A stretch of 64,000 nt of DNA, from the NCBI GenBank assembly GCA_014871385.1, contig CM026426.1, positions 45,747,611 through 45,811,610 of the forward strand, given 5' to 3'. Below are positions 22,125 through 34,223 of this stretch, piece after piece. Made by a program: the position numbers and the translations under genes. The stretch comes from Ceratodon purpureus (lineage: Eukaryota > Streptophyta > Bryopsida > Pseudoditrichales > Ditrichaceae). The first letter of the stretch is position 1, and the number at the start of each line of letters is the position of its first letter. The notes beneath the pieces were generated by a model, which searched no databases, had not been told where the DNA came from, and saw only the letters and a program-made list of their open reading frames with translations.

Positions 22125-24343
22125 ATGGCGCACGTCCAGTGTAGAGTTCTTAGTCGCGGCACTCCGGTGAAAGAGTCGCAGATGGAAGAATTGATTGCCG
22201 ATCTCACCCGGATGAGGTGCCAGGGTTTGCTGTCACGGCCGTGGTTGCTGAAGAATTAGGCGATGGTGAGGGAGGTCCTGGACGGACCGGACAATAGGTG
22301 GGACAACACGATCCGGGGCAAGCCCACGCTTTGAAATGCGGAACAGTGGGCGGAAACTTACGACTTCGAACAGAACGGACTTCTTTGGGCAACCTGGACG
22401 AATAGGTACGTGCAGGATAGGTTCACGGGAAGATCCATAAGAATATTGGATACGAGAAAGATGCCTGCAAGGATAGGAGGCAGAGACAGGTCTTAGCCTT
22501 CCTCGTTCCGATCCTGTATCCGCTGAAACCGGAACAGGTCACCATTACGGTCGGGAACACCATCTTCGGAGCGTACACGGGGGAACGTCCGGTGAATTGG
22601 GCCGCGCTCATGGCGGAAGTCGTGCAGAAGATGGTGCCATCGATCGGAAAGAAGCCGACCCCTATCGCCCCTTTCCTCTACCACCTTTACCACGCGTATA
22701 GCTTGCTAAGGGAGAAGGAGGAGGAGGATTATATCACGGCGAAGAACTTCCTCAGTTTTTCGGAGATTCCGCCAGGGATGGATGTCGATCCGCATGGCGA
22801 GACCTCAGATACAGCGTCCACGGAACAGGATGACGATACAGCGATCATTCCGAACCCTGGCGCTACGAAGGCTCAGTCTAAGTCACGATCAGAACGCGCT
22901 GCGTCGCAGCACGCGGAGCCCTCTACGGCCCGGGGAGATACGGAACGGAAGGAGGTCAGTTCCGAGCGAGGATTTCCGGTGGAACTGTTCCGGGGAATTC
23001 GGGAGGAGACTCATCGTGCGCAGGCCTCTTATGATCGGATCGAGACAGTGTTCTGGAGAGTTTGCACGTCACTCGGAGGCTGTTTACCGGAGGAGGTGAT
23101 CCGAGAGGTGGAGCTGTTGAAGGACGCCCCGAAACTTCGGAGTGAGAAGAAACAGTTGGAGCTCGAGTTGCAGGAGCTTACGAGGGAGCTGGCAACGAAG
23201 AGCGAGGAGATTCGGAAGTTCCATGCCGAACAGGAGGAGACCTTGGATGAGCTTCGGAAGTTGGTAGGGAATCCGGGAGCTATAGTCAACAAGGCCCGGT
23301 TGTTTGACGAGAATGTACTGCAGCCTGCAGATTTGGAGAACAAGCAGAAGATCATCATGATCCTCTCCAAATGCGAGCATTCGATGAACTTGATCCTTAA
23401 GAAGGTTTGGCAGCTGCTCAATCCGGGAGTCGGAAGTCCCAGTGTCGGAACCGCTTGTCGGAACCATCCGTTTCACGGATCTCCCTCTCGGACCGTTGTA
23501 GGGGAATCTAGAGGGGTAGGGTTCCGGACCCCAATAGAGCGCAACCTCCAGCTAGAGGAGCAGATGGCGGTCGACGCGGACATCTTCAAGCCGGCCCGGA
23601 CGATCGCAGATATGATCCGGGAACACCAACAGGTGGCGTCACCCGGAGCCAGCACGGTTCAGCAAAGCTGCGCTATCCCCACCGGTCAGGCGCAAGAGAC
23701 AGGGACTACAGTCACCGTTAGGCAATCCGAAGAGCGAACGGTTACGGAACAGGTGACCCGGCCCGCGAAGCTAGATGTCCTTCTAAGACTCGGATCGGGG
23801 GTGATCATTGCGGATTACCAAGGAGAGATAGCGGGAGCGGAATGGAGACGAGCCATTTCACCAACCGGACGGACCCGAGTGACTCAGGACGGGGCACTTA
23901 CCCCTTCACCCACAGCCAAGACCGGAATGGTGACTCCTACCCCCACCGGAACGCGAGTGGTCGACTCCCCTGCTGATAGTTCCGGTGCTAGGAGAGTTTT
24001 GAAGAAGAGGAAAGATCCGGCAGAGAAGGGCCCCATTACGATTTCCAGGTCCGACTCGGAAACTAATGCGAGCTCTCCGGTTGGGACAGCCGGAACTGGG
24101 ACTCGGACCCCTATGCCCGGAACCCCTCCCGCGCATATGTTGCCGAAGTCCCCCAATTCTCCCAAGAACCAAATCGTTACCCGGCTGTTCTTGGAGGCCC
24201 AGGCGAAGGAGTCAAAGGCGGAACGGAGTGCGAGGCGTCACGCGGAGCGGGCAGCAAGGGCAAAAGGATCCGAGCCACGGATGACCAGGTCGAAGGAGAA
24301 AGACCGCGAGCAGGAAAGCCACAAGAAGGCAAGGATGGGGTAA
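22125..24343 (+). pseudogene. LTR-borne ORF, degraded copy
   Basis: Homologous along its whole length to the intact 732-codon ORF at 60051-62249. The start MAHVQC is preserved at 22125, but there are in-frame stops soon after (TAG near 22257, TGA near 22332) and a one-base deletion near 22424 (GGTTCACGG against GGTTCCACGG). After that the frame is open from before 22592 to the TAA at 24341-24343, giving 583 codons. Visible parts: a helical N-terminal domain (RPVNWAALMAEVVQKMVP), an acidic and Ser/Arg-rich linker, a coiled coil (about 23110-23420), a Pro/Thr/Gly-rich segment with SPTAKTG-type phrases, and a basic tail. Function unknown. Confidence 0.75.
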
Positions 24344-25282
24344 ATTCCTCTCGTTGCAACTGGCCGTCACTTTCCGGATTTATAGGAGTAGATTTCGGAT
24401 CGGGAGATCCGGTTTAGTCGTAAAGTAGGATTCTAGGTAGATAACTAGGGATTAGGGTTTTTGATTGAACTGCCGGCGCCGCCGCTTTTGTGAAAGCCTC
24501 TGCTTACTTAAACGGGGAAGGCGATGCAGTCCGGGTCTTCGTTTTGCATGTTTTCTCCCTATATTCCTTATCAGTAAAGTATTCATATTTTGCAAGTACT
24601 GTGCGTGGTTTCCCGCTAAGTGTGAATGATCCGGGAAGGATATGAGAGTTCCGCTGTAGCTCGGATAGGAAGGTGATGGGAGTTGTGACGAGACTCGAAC
24701 CGGAAAGGTAATGGGATTGAGCGGAAAGATTTAGCGGATTGTCGTAGGAGTGAAGCCTCACTGTTCCGTCCCCAACCCAACCTCACGCGGAATAGCCGTC
24801 GCTAGGGTCGAAGCGGATCAAGGAGTACTTGATCGGGCTCCTTGAACTTCTGAAGAGGTTCCGTACACTGTGAGAGGGAGATTCCCAACATGGTACGGGT
24901 TGCCTAGGGATAATCGGATCCTGGTTCTCCCAGAGCCGGATTGGTTTGTCGTTGTAGTCTCACGGATTGGAAGGGATCGTCTGTGTGACCTGCTGTCCAG
25001 AGTATTCTAGGACAGTTGTGAGACGGTAACTGTTCCGAGACGTTGGGGTTTGTGGACAAAACACTTGATGTGAGAAAGAAAGAGAGAGAGAGATAGTTAA
25101 GGAGTTACGTTCCGAAGACACTATCCGAGCAGTGGCAAGGTTCGGAACGATTAGAAGTAACTACTTGGTGAAACACTATTGAATCCCTGGACGATACTCG
25201 GAACCTAGTAACAATACGGAAGTTTACGCTCAATAAGAGTGCTATCCGGATGTTAGTTGCGTTTCCGTGTTCCGACAGTTAG

Positions 25283-26890
25283 GATTTTTTTGTATATGTA
25301 ACGTTTTGGAAGAAAGATTATGTACTTCACCTCTTGCTGCACACATGGTTGCATGTGACTCCACAGCCATGTCTTTGAACTGTGCGTTACAATAGAATAA
25401 TGTAAATGCAAAGTCAAATGTGAATGGTAGCAAATGCGTGCAGGCTCTAAATTTAATAGCTCGATAACCATTATGATGCAGCTAATAGTGTCACCGATTG
25501 GTAAACCCACTCTAATTCAGTACATTGAAGCAATTCTTCCTGCAGAAAATGCACATGTGCAAGTATATAACAACTTGACAAATATATACAAAGTCTTTGA
25601 ACCTCGGACACACTGCGAATGGAGAGATCACAAATGTCAGTTGTGAATTTAGACACGGAAGCCCTCCTTGGATCACAGGTCGATGGGCCCACTACGAAAA
25701 AATTACTCCAAGAATTGCAGTGCCCCATTCTATTCGGATTCAAAGTTGACCACATATCCACGTGTGAAGACTTAATTCAACATTTTTCGTTGATTCAATG
25801 CAAACACAAACAGGCCATGAGGAACATACAATGTACCAAATATGTCGAGCTTAGGAACATCACATTTCGAAGAATAACTAGGTTCAGGGTGCACCTCACG
25901 GTCTCCGTTATGTTAATAGACTGAAGATGATACCATCGAACGAAATATCTGATGTGACAAGGCTCGGTATCGGTAGTTGTCCTACACGACGATGACTAGA
26001 CCGGTCCCACATGACTCCCAGTCCGGTACGACTTGCTTTTTGTGACAGAGTCGATATGAACAGTATGTGTCCTGTACGAGCTAGAATTTGCTCCTCCAAC
26101 TGGTCATTAGGGACCGTGATTTCTACTAGTGTAGCTAAGTTGTTTTCGATTCCATTACATAACTTTTAAGTTCATGAAATTAGTAGTTTCTTATAATAGT
26201 TGACGCAAATAATTGATAAAATCTGTATAAGTTTTGAAATAATAGGTAAGGTAAATGCTTGATAAAAAGTGTAGAGTATTTGAATGACTTTGTTTAAAAA
26301 AGATGTGGATAGTGGTCAAGCTTTTGATTTCGATCTAAAGATGGGAATTGAAGCATCTTCACAAAAATAATAAACAAGGTAATCACAAATTATAGTTCAT
26401 ATAATACGAAGTTCAACATCAATTTCATCTTTGATATTGTGAATTCAATAACTACACCTAAAAGAAGCAAAAGTAGTATATATACAGCTTTGAGTCATCA
26501 ACACACTGCTAGAATATCTATCTTCATAGACTTATTAACAAAACAATTTACCTGCGGCATAATTGTTAAAATGCATATTATTATAAATTTACAACTGAAC
26601 AAATTATATTGGTAAAGTATCTCAACATACATTGATAATGAAACATGTATTTATATTGTAAAATTGTCACAAAATTTTGGAAATATGAAATCCAGAAATG
26701 CAAAGCAGTAAGTTGTTAGCTTCATGCACTTCTCTTTTTACTTGTATATGCTCATATTCCTACCTTGAATCCTATACTTTAGTTTCAACTTTCTCCAAGT
26801 TTTATATTTGTAAGTCAACCTTGAGGTCCCACACGTCTTGTTTTGAAAGGATGGAATGTATAATACTTTAATTTATTTTCGGTCCCCTTT
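25283..26890. other. AT-rich spacer right of the solo LTR; no gene called
   Basis: Continues the pre-insertion sequence on the far side of the GTTAG duplication. Short plus frames (25434-25646, 25619-25924) have no recognisable domains, and composition becomes strongly AT-rich after 26100. I see nothing further in it. Confidence 0.3.
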
Positions 26891-27770
26891 ATTTACAGAA
26901 TTTATTTGAATTCCTTCTTACTCTTTATTTTAAATGCTCCAGCAATTTATTTTTTTATTTTTTTTTATTTTTATTTTCTTCCCTAGTTTTAATTTTCTAT
27001 TTGAATTCTTTCTTACACTTGATTTTAAATGCTTGAGCTCATTTTAATTTTTTTATTATTTATGATTTTTTCCCTTACTATACTCTTCTATATTGAAATC
27101 TTTATTAATTTTTTTTTTCCCTCCAGTCAATTACATTTCTTATCTGAATTTCTTACTCCTCTTGTTTTTAAAGGATGAAGTGTATAATACTTTATCTTAT
27201 TTTCTTTCCCCTTTATTTACATCATTTATTTGATGTAATTTTTTATCTTTGTTTTAAATGCTCCAGCATATTGTTTGTTTTATTTATTTATTTATTAACT
27301 TTGTTATGTTTTTTTTTTTTTTTCTTTCTATAATTTTCATTTTTTATTTGAATGCCTACGTACCCTTGATTTCAAATGCTTCGACGGTAAAAATATTTTT
27401 AAGTTTTTAATTATTTTCCATAATCAATTTATCTTTATTGAACTCCTTATTTATATTGTAATTAAATGCTCAAGCTTATAATTAGTTATTTATTTCTATA
27501 TCCCTTTTTTATCTTTATTTATTTTTAAGTCCTTACTACTCTTGATTTTAAATGCTCGAGCATATTATTTTTAATTTAAAAAAAAAATTATAATGGTTAA
27601 AAGTTATTGACATTTCTTATTTGAAAAATTTCTTACTATTGATTTCAAATGCTCAACTACAACATTTCAATTTTTTTGATTTTTAATTTTATTTATTTAT
27701 TTATTTATTTTTATATTTGTTCTTTCCTACAAATTTGTACATTCTTTATTTGAATTCCTTCTTAACATCT
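26890..27770. repeat. Degenerate AT-rich minisatellite
   Basis: About eight imperfect units of roughly 85-130 bases. Each carries TTTGAATTCCTTCTTACTC-like sequence followed by TTTTAAATGCTC(C/G)AGC (for example near 26930, 27028, 27248, 27378, 27463, 27550, 27640), separated by T-rich runs of variable length. Unit boundaries are approximate. Confidence 0.5.
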
Positions 27771-27999
27771 ACGTATCCAGAAGAACATATAAACTGAACC
27801 AAAAGCATTATAAGCCGTCTAAAGTCCCTTTATTCCCAATCTGACGTGAACCGTCTAGTACTCCCCACTCTGACCTTAGCAGAGAAAGACCGTTAGGGCA
27901 AATTTACCTTATAAAACTATTACCGTGTTGCGGAGCACATCAGGTAGTGAGTCTTTCCATACAACATGTGCCGCACATGTGCTCTGCCGTCGTAGTTCT

Positions 28000-28970
28000 T
28001 AGGTCTTAGAGAAATGCAACACGAAAATTAGGAATGGATGGAAGAATTTGAATTTGTATTTGTAGAAGGTATAGTGCTCAAGGTAGACTCCAACGTTTTA
28101 GAGTTTGGTCAAGGCAGGTACACATTAGAGAGATGTTTGACGTAATTCAGGAAGTTGATGATGATAGTCGCTTACCGTGTACTGCTATTGTCGAAAAATT
28201 CCATCAAGAGGGGAATGGAGTCTAGTATTGCATTAGTAACCTCTGTTCTCCCGAGTAGTTAGGATAGAAGTATAGTCGACAAGGTCTGATTATGTCCAGA
28301 TGTGAAGAGCGTCACGTTTCTCAAGTACATTTCTTTTGAAATCTCAAGGTTGGTCCCATAAATTTTGGGTACCCTTTCCTGTGAATTCGTCAACGACTAT
28401 AGAAGGGGGCGACAATAGTTCGTTGGAGACTACGGAGGAAAGACGTCATAGCAGGGAGAATCGTTGCTTGATTGTAGGATAAAAAGAAAGTCCCATATAG
28501 GGCCGAAAACAGAAATGGCTTCACATTAGGAGCAGAATAGAGCGACTAGGGGAAGAAGCAGCAAAGCTCGAGCATGAACTGGACGACGTAGGGAAGGAAG
28601 TAGAAGCTGATTATCTACGTAGGAACATGTTCACTAGTGTAACTATATATCTTGCTCTAATAATCCACTCAAAGTACGTATCCTCTACCGCATCTTCAAG
28701 GTTTTGCTGGTTTTTTTTTGGAATTTGATGAAATGTCTTACAAAGTCCGGCTAATTCTCAGTTCGTGCGCATGTAGCAATCCAGACACCCGAGCCATAGC
28801 TTTGTGCACGATGCGACGCTTACTGAAGGAAGCGAGTTACCTAAAGGCGGAATCTTTGAACAAAGTGGACGAAATTGTAACGCATATAATAACCATGCGG
28901 AGACCTGGACAGATTCTGCCAGCGAAACATGTTTTGCGTAGGTGAGAGCAATTTATGTTGCATTGGCAGC
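28000..28970 (+). other. Possible remnant gene, unrecognised
   Basis: Base composition rises from the flanking AT desert. Several plus frames look exon-like: a charged helix near 28530-28620, and an open 75-codon frame 28718-28945 that is Arg/Leu-rich and contains LCTMRRLLKEASYLKAESLN. No family recognised. The 737-bp inverted-repeat element begins just after it, so a gene could have been split. Confidence 0.25.
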
Positions 28971-28976
28971 CCACCC

Positions 28977-29713
28977 GGGGGAGAGCACAATAAAGTGGAC
29001 CACAAAGTGCAAAATGTGATCACTAGGAAGTGAATATGAAGTGTGCTGTTTTTTAAAGCTCAAAGCTGATTTTGAGCATTTTGGTGAAGTTTTTGAGCAT
29101 TTTAGTCACTTTCTAGGGTGTCCTAAGGTATCTTACAGGCATCTTCATAAAAAGAACATCCTCAATTGAAACTAAATTGGACCACTAGTTCTAAATCATG
29201 AAAATGAACTTTTCCAAAGTCTTGATTTTTTCATTTGGTGCCCTCTATTGTCTTTAGAGGATGTTTTTTCCAATTTAAAAAACAATGTTCGGCGAAAAAA
29301 ACTCACAAAAATTACCGCTGAAGTGACCCTCCTAAAAGACATCCTGGGGTACTTTAGGAACCCTAAACTAATTAATGAGTATATGAATTGACTATTTTAG
29401 AATACCTCTTAAACATACAAAGGGCACCACTTCATCAAAAGTGATTTTTAGAATGTTTTTGATTCTTTTGTAGCCACTTTTACAAATGACTGCATTCACC
29501 TTGCTTGGATTTAAAGCCTTCATACAATAACTTAAAAGTGTCTACTTTGCACGAAACTTTTCCAAGTTGTAGAAAAACAAGTTGAAAATCCATATTAGCA
29601 AAAAAAATTTGACTTCAATTACATCTTTCCATCACTTTTGTGCAATTTTTGCAAAAGGGCTGAAATTGACAATGAGACGTCCACTTTTGTGGTCTACTTT
29701 ATTGTGCTTCCCC
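28977..29713. mobile_element. Non-autonomous inverted-repeat DNA element (MITE-like)
   Basis: Terminal inverted repeats of about 32 bases. The left end reads GGGGGAGAGCACAATAAAGT then GGACCACAAAGTG; the right end in reverse complement reads GGGGAAGCACAATAAAGTAG then ACCACAAAAGTGG. Both sides are flanked by CCACCC (28971-28976 and 29714-29719), a probable 6-bp duplication, although the C/G runs make the boundary ambiguous by a base or two. No ORF inside. Superfamily not determined. Confidence 0.7.
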
Positions 29714-29853
29714 CCACCCCAACTAGAATGTTTCTTTGCAAAGGACACAGTTTAGCATAAGTGACTCATTACTGAAGTAATTACAGTTAGCCATAAAGGG
29801 AGATCACGTCCCGTGGGGTGAGATAACTAACCTACTGCAATTGGGGTTGGGAA

Positions 29854-30015
29854 ATGAACAGTATGGGGATGCACGACATGGAGCACATCAATGCTTATGG
29901 AAAACTACATCATCCAGGACATGAACTCATAAAGGTCGTTTACAACGACTGGATATCGGATTCCATAGAGACGAGGAAAATCCTGGATGTAGAACCTTAT
30001 CTAGCGGTGAAGTAG
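29854..30015 (+). other. Possible BRCT-domain fragment
   Basis: A 54-codon open stretch from ATG to TAG whose second half, KVVYNDWISDSIETRKILD then VEPY, resembles the C-terminal helix and conserved Trp motif of BRCT domains (as in DNA-repair proteins). Only this end of a BRCT fold is visible and the flanks are non-coding. A captured or degenerate exon is possible, and chance is not excluded. Confidence 0.3.
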
Positions 30016-31034
30016 ATAACATCCAGCATCTAGTATGTGAAGTATGTTGATATGGTTCATTAGCTGCATCAGCCAAACTCAATGGAAAGATTACAGTTTC
30101 ATATGAACAATGCTTTACTTGAATGAAGTAGACAAATTGCTATCTTCCATCACTGTAACTAAATTGCTATCTTCCATCACTGTAACTAACAGGAGGTAAG
30201 GGTAATTTGTATGCACACAAATTGCAGAAGATAAATTCTCTAAAAATAACAATGTCTAGTAAATCAAATGGTAAGCCCACATGCTGACCGGTCTAGCACG
30301 CCATCAACTTCGCGAAGTCTTTAAAAGAAATGAACAAAACGAAGGGAATGTTCAAAGATATTCGTGCGCACAGGGAAAGTAGAGCGGGGAACGCTGCGAT
30401 AGTAGAGATTCGTTGGGAACATTGCTACATGTTTCGGAGTACATATTTTGGCATTCGAGGCCCAAGAACGTTGCTTTGTCTGCAAACGTTGCTTCCCAGT
30501 GGTTGCTACGGACCCCAATTTCTTGTAGTGTTTGTGAACTTCCTCATACAGAGTTTGAGGTAAGCACAGAGTTTCAGTTTATGCTCTTTGTTGATAATTT
30601 AAACCAGAGAGTAAGAACAGATTCTGTGTGAAAGAAAATTAATGTGAATCATCCTTCAATTGTATCCGGGCTGCAGGTTGGGAGGGCTAACAGAAGTTGT
30701 AGGTGTACGGCTAGATTGTGTTAATCTTATATCCAAGTTTATCTAGCCTCTGTTGCAACTCATTGGCGACAAGAACTCGAACGTCTTATTGGTGTATCAT
30801 TCCGCGACTCAGGATATTTAGGAATGTAGTCTATGGTCAGATGTTCCTGATCATTTGATTTAATAACTCCGTAACTGATTTTTTGTATTTTGTTTTTTTA
30901 GTGCGGAGTTATGCATATACTCATGTTCTGTAGATCCATGCCCTTCGTTCTTTAAAGTTAGAATGAGGGCATGGACTTATTGATTGCAGTACTAAAGAAC
31001 TTTCCAAACTGTCTCCGCCAACAGTATATCAATA
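30016..31034. other. Spacer; no gene called
   Basis: Moderately AT-rich. Short frames at 30330-30631 show no domain. A 26-base unit, ATTGCTATCTTCCATCACTG followed by TAACTA, is repeated in tandem near 30135-30190. Nothing else noted. Confidence 0.3.
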
Positions 31035-31036
31035 TA

Positions 31037-31972
31037 CAGTCGGGTACAACATGCTTACAAATTTTCCTTGTGAGAGAGTTTTTCCAAAAAGTTTGAAAAT
31101 TCATTGTGAACTCAAAAATGATCCGATTTGAAAACCGTAAAGTGTTTTGAAATCACATCAAAGTGTACTACAAGATTATGATAAAATAATGATTCCTTTT
31201 TGTAATATCATTCAACATGTTACGATTACTAGATACTCCATCTACCATTGACTACTCCTACCTTTTGCTTCAATTACGATGAACATTTCAATTGAAAATT
31301 TGAAATGAGCTACCAAAGTTGTTCTTGGGATACTTGAGCACATATTTATGGTATAATTGATGTATGTCTTGCTTAATTCTTGGCTTGGGGGGATTTCTTA
31401 ATAAGTCATTTTGACAATAAACTTTTCCTGAAACATTTGAAAGACTTTCTCACTACTAATTTTGTCATCCAAGGACTTAAAAGGATGGTTAAAAGGACGG
31501 TTGGAGGCTATTAGAGTGATAACTCTAATTCCTAGCTTAAATTATTATAAATTCTTGCAAAGTTTAAAAGAATATTTATTGTCCACCTTGAGTTTTTATT
31601 AGAAACTCATAAAAGACCACTCTTAACCAAGAAATTCAACGTAGGAAATTCTTTTATCATTCAAGTATGTGCTCAAGTATCCCAAGAACAACTTTCGAAG
31701 CTCATTTCAAATTTGCAATTGAAATGTTTATCGTAGTTGAAGCAAAAGGTAGGAGTAGTCAATGGTAGATGGTGTATCTAATAATCGAAACATGTTGAAT
31801 GATATTACAAAAAGGAATCATTATTTATCATAATCTTGTAGTACACTTTAATTTGATTTCAAAACACTTTACAATTTTCAAATCGGATCATTTTTGAGTT
31901 CACAATGAATTTTCAAACTTTTTGGAAAAACTCTTTTAAAAGGAAAATTCGTAAGCATGTTGTACCCGACTG
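31037..31972. mobile_element. Foldback element with long inverted arms and TA target duplication
   Basis: The left arm (about 31037-31341) and right arm (about 31668-31972) are imperfect reverse complements for about 305 bases, from CAGTCGGGTACAACATGCTT inward to GATACTTGAGCACATA. TA sits at both outer edges (31035-31036 and 31973-31974). CAGT ends with TA duplication fit the Tc1/mariner (pogo-like) pattern. The central 326 bases hold no ORF, so it is non-autonomous. Confidence 0.8.
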
Positions 31973-32529
31973 TAAGTTTTCTCCTTTTACGGTATTACTA
32001 CAACCGAACATCGGACAGGTATCACACAAGCATCATGTAAATATCTTTCTAACAGAGTGATTTTAATATGTGCATTGTTTGATTCGCAGGCTCATAATTC
32101 TCATCTTGTGCAGTCGTTTGTACCTAAACTTCTCCAGTCGCACTTCCAGTCCACACCAAACCTTGGAACTAGTCTCTATTGACAGGTGATCTGCTATGAA
32201 AAGTATGCTAGAAATTTGGTTTAATTTAGCCTAGCAAATAAACTTTACAGAGCCCACAGCACAGGCGGTAGAAGGAGGATAGGCTACAAAACTCGAACTC
32301 CGTGATCAAGTAAATTTTTATAATGTAGAAGGAATAAATTACACTTACCTCAACAATTGAGATCCAGGCCAACTTCCTGAGAGGTTCCATGTATTCTTGG
32401 TCGTTTGCCAGGTATTCGAAGTTTGCAAAATTGGATTGCAACGCAAAAGCAAGACCTGCAAGTCTTTGTGTTTGGATGAGTGTGCAAATTTGCTAGAAAC
32501 ATACGTCTGGAGCTGCTCTATTTGAGACT

Positions 32530-32815
32530 GGGGAAACAAGCTGGTGACCATTTGGGGTAATGGTACTGTCAAGACCATATCCATCAATCAGAGGAAGGGA
32601 CCTCAGCCCAAGTTGTCCGAAGTAATGGTGTTTTACAACCTAACTGAGGGGCCGACGAATAAAGAGGAGGATCATTTTTTAAGGACCAAAGAGGATATAT
32701 TTGCAGTCGAGACTATTACCCTGTCGAGGAACTTGCCAGTTCCACTGCCCAATAGAGCGGACTTGTATCGAGCCGACCTTCACAAAGTCGACTTTGTTGT
32801 AGCCAACTTATGAGC
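32530..32815 (+). pseudogene. Gypsy protease C-terminus and protease-RT linker fragment
   Basis: The frame 32544-32813 reads WGNGTVKTISINQRKGPQPK, then VMVFYNLTEGP and FLRTKEDIFAVETIT. It matches the end of the protease and the following linker in element B (54750-54980, other strand). It stops short of the RT. A relic, not a gene. Confidence 0.7.
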
Positions 32816-32984
32816 CGACTTGGACATCGCCGACTTAGGGACCACAAATTCCTCTACCACAGATTCTGTTACTTATCTAGAGCATTTTTACACGTTTACA
32901 GAAAAAAAAGGTCCAGGTTGATGAAACACTTGTACAAGGAAGTCGATGAAGCATATAGCGTGCTGCTTGTCACGTTCACAGAAA

Positions 32985-33720
32985 TCACCGGAAGACCCCC
33001 GTCAATATCTACAGCGCCGACAACAAGATTAGGATGTACCTACGAGCCTTTAGAACTCAGTGTTCCGACTGGAGTTGAAGTTGCATGTGTAGTCAGTTGT
33101 GAAATCTTGAAGGTCAAAGGGTGCTGAGTACAGACGGTTGGTGTTTTTGATTGACCACCAATATTAAAGAACACTTTCTCCCTAACATACTCCGTGAGAT
33201 TGGGGGCCACCTCCAGCAATTTTCCTGAGGCAGTTGTATAGATGTTGGCAAAAATCTATCGACTGACTGTCTAGGCCAATGCTTGCGGTTGTGGACTGGT
33301 AAGATCTTCTTGGGTACATCCTATAGGCAATCGGAGTCCAGGAATCCGACCTAGTCGCCGTCCGGAATCGGTCTTGCAGGAGTATTTTTCTCAGAGTCGG
33401 CTGTGTTGGCTTGCTGAAGCTCCTCTTTAGCTTGACATCACAGCTTGTTTTCAATGTTATTTCCTCTGTAAAGGGGATGAAATCATTCAGAAGGCGCTCT
33501 TCCTTTGCTGTATTAGCTTGTGTTTTGGGCAATTGAGGTTCTAACTCCTTCACCTCCCGGTCCTCCAAGAAAAGTTGAGCTCTTTATCAGGCTGCCCTAA
33601 TCACTATAGTTCCTATCTCAGGTTCGTCCACCTCCTGTAATTCCACTCTGTTGACACTGACAGTGTCAGTACCTCTTTTTTAGCAGCTAGTAATTGCTGA
33701 AACTTCAAATGTAATGGACA
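32985..33720 (-). pseudogene. Gypsy gag-protease linker fragment, inverted relative to its neighbour
   Basis: Minus-strand sequence is collinear with 55255-56030 of element B. It includes a zinc-knuckle region ending in the block HQMRNCPLHLKFQQLLAAKK near 33710, the Glu/Lys-rich linker (33568-33400) and the start of the protease region near 33000. Many frame breaks. Together with 32530-32815 it forms a head-to-head scrap of one family. Confidence 0.6.
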
Positions 33721-34223
33721 ATTGCGCATTTGATGGTAAGTGCCTAAGCAAAGATTTGCACTAGCATGACGTACGCTACATCTCACATATTTAAAGTGTG
33801 GGGGGCCAACTCGTGAACCTTCTCTGCATTGTAAGTCCACGGGGCACTTTTCTAGCCCCATAGAGAGATCAAATGCGAAATTTCTTTTTTTTCGTGTCAC
33901 AGGCCCGACGGACAGATCAAAGGTAACTTTATTTTTTTTTCTTGTTTCTCCCTGCATCAACTTATTAACCATCGTTCAACCAACACACATACATTTGTAA
34001 GGGAGGAGGCCATAAAGTTCACAAACAGAGTCATTTCAGATAGAGCCACCTAAAATGAATGGCTCCTTGCGATCCATACATGTTGTGTGTGCGCCATGAA
34101 CTGCATGTGATGGCGCCACCATCTGAGATAACCATGCGGTAGCATGGCCTAGACCCCTAAACACATGACCACCTCAATTTCACGTAACTTAGAAATAAAA
34201 CTGCTATGCTTCCCTACGTCTCA
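33721..34223. other. Spacer upstream of (3' to) the RING-like gene
   Basis: No ORF with recognisable content. A tandem pair near 33845-33935 encodes a twice-repeated FDLS-G motif on the minus strand, but it is too short to call. Confidence 0.3.

Larger units (their letters stand above)
21604..25277 (+). mobile_element. Solo LTR (3,674 bp) of the ORF-in-LTR retroelement family
   Basis: Starts TGTGGGATCC and ends TTCCGACA. It is flanked by a perfect 5-bp duplication GTTAG (21599-21603 and 25278-25282), so its ends are exact and no internal region remains: a product of LTR-LTR recombination. The same sequence recurs in reverse orientation at 59115-62774, where a primer-binding site follows it, which proves it is an LTR and fixes its sense as plus. 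It contains a TATA box, a long ORF (22125-24343, damaged) and about 900 bp of 3' non-coding sequence. Very long for an LTR that is coding over most of its length. Confidence 0.9.

Noticed and set aside
22204-24359. Antisense frames over the LTR-borne ORF
   Set aside because: GC-rich sequence gives long antisense frames. The sense frame has a start shared with the second copy, coherent domains and homology across both copies.
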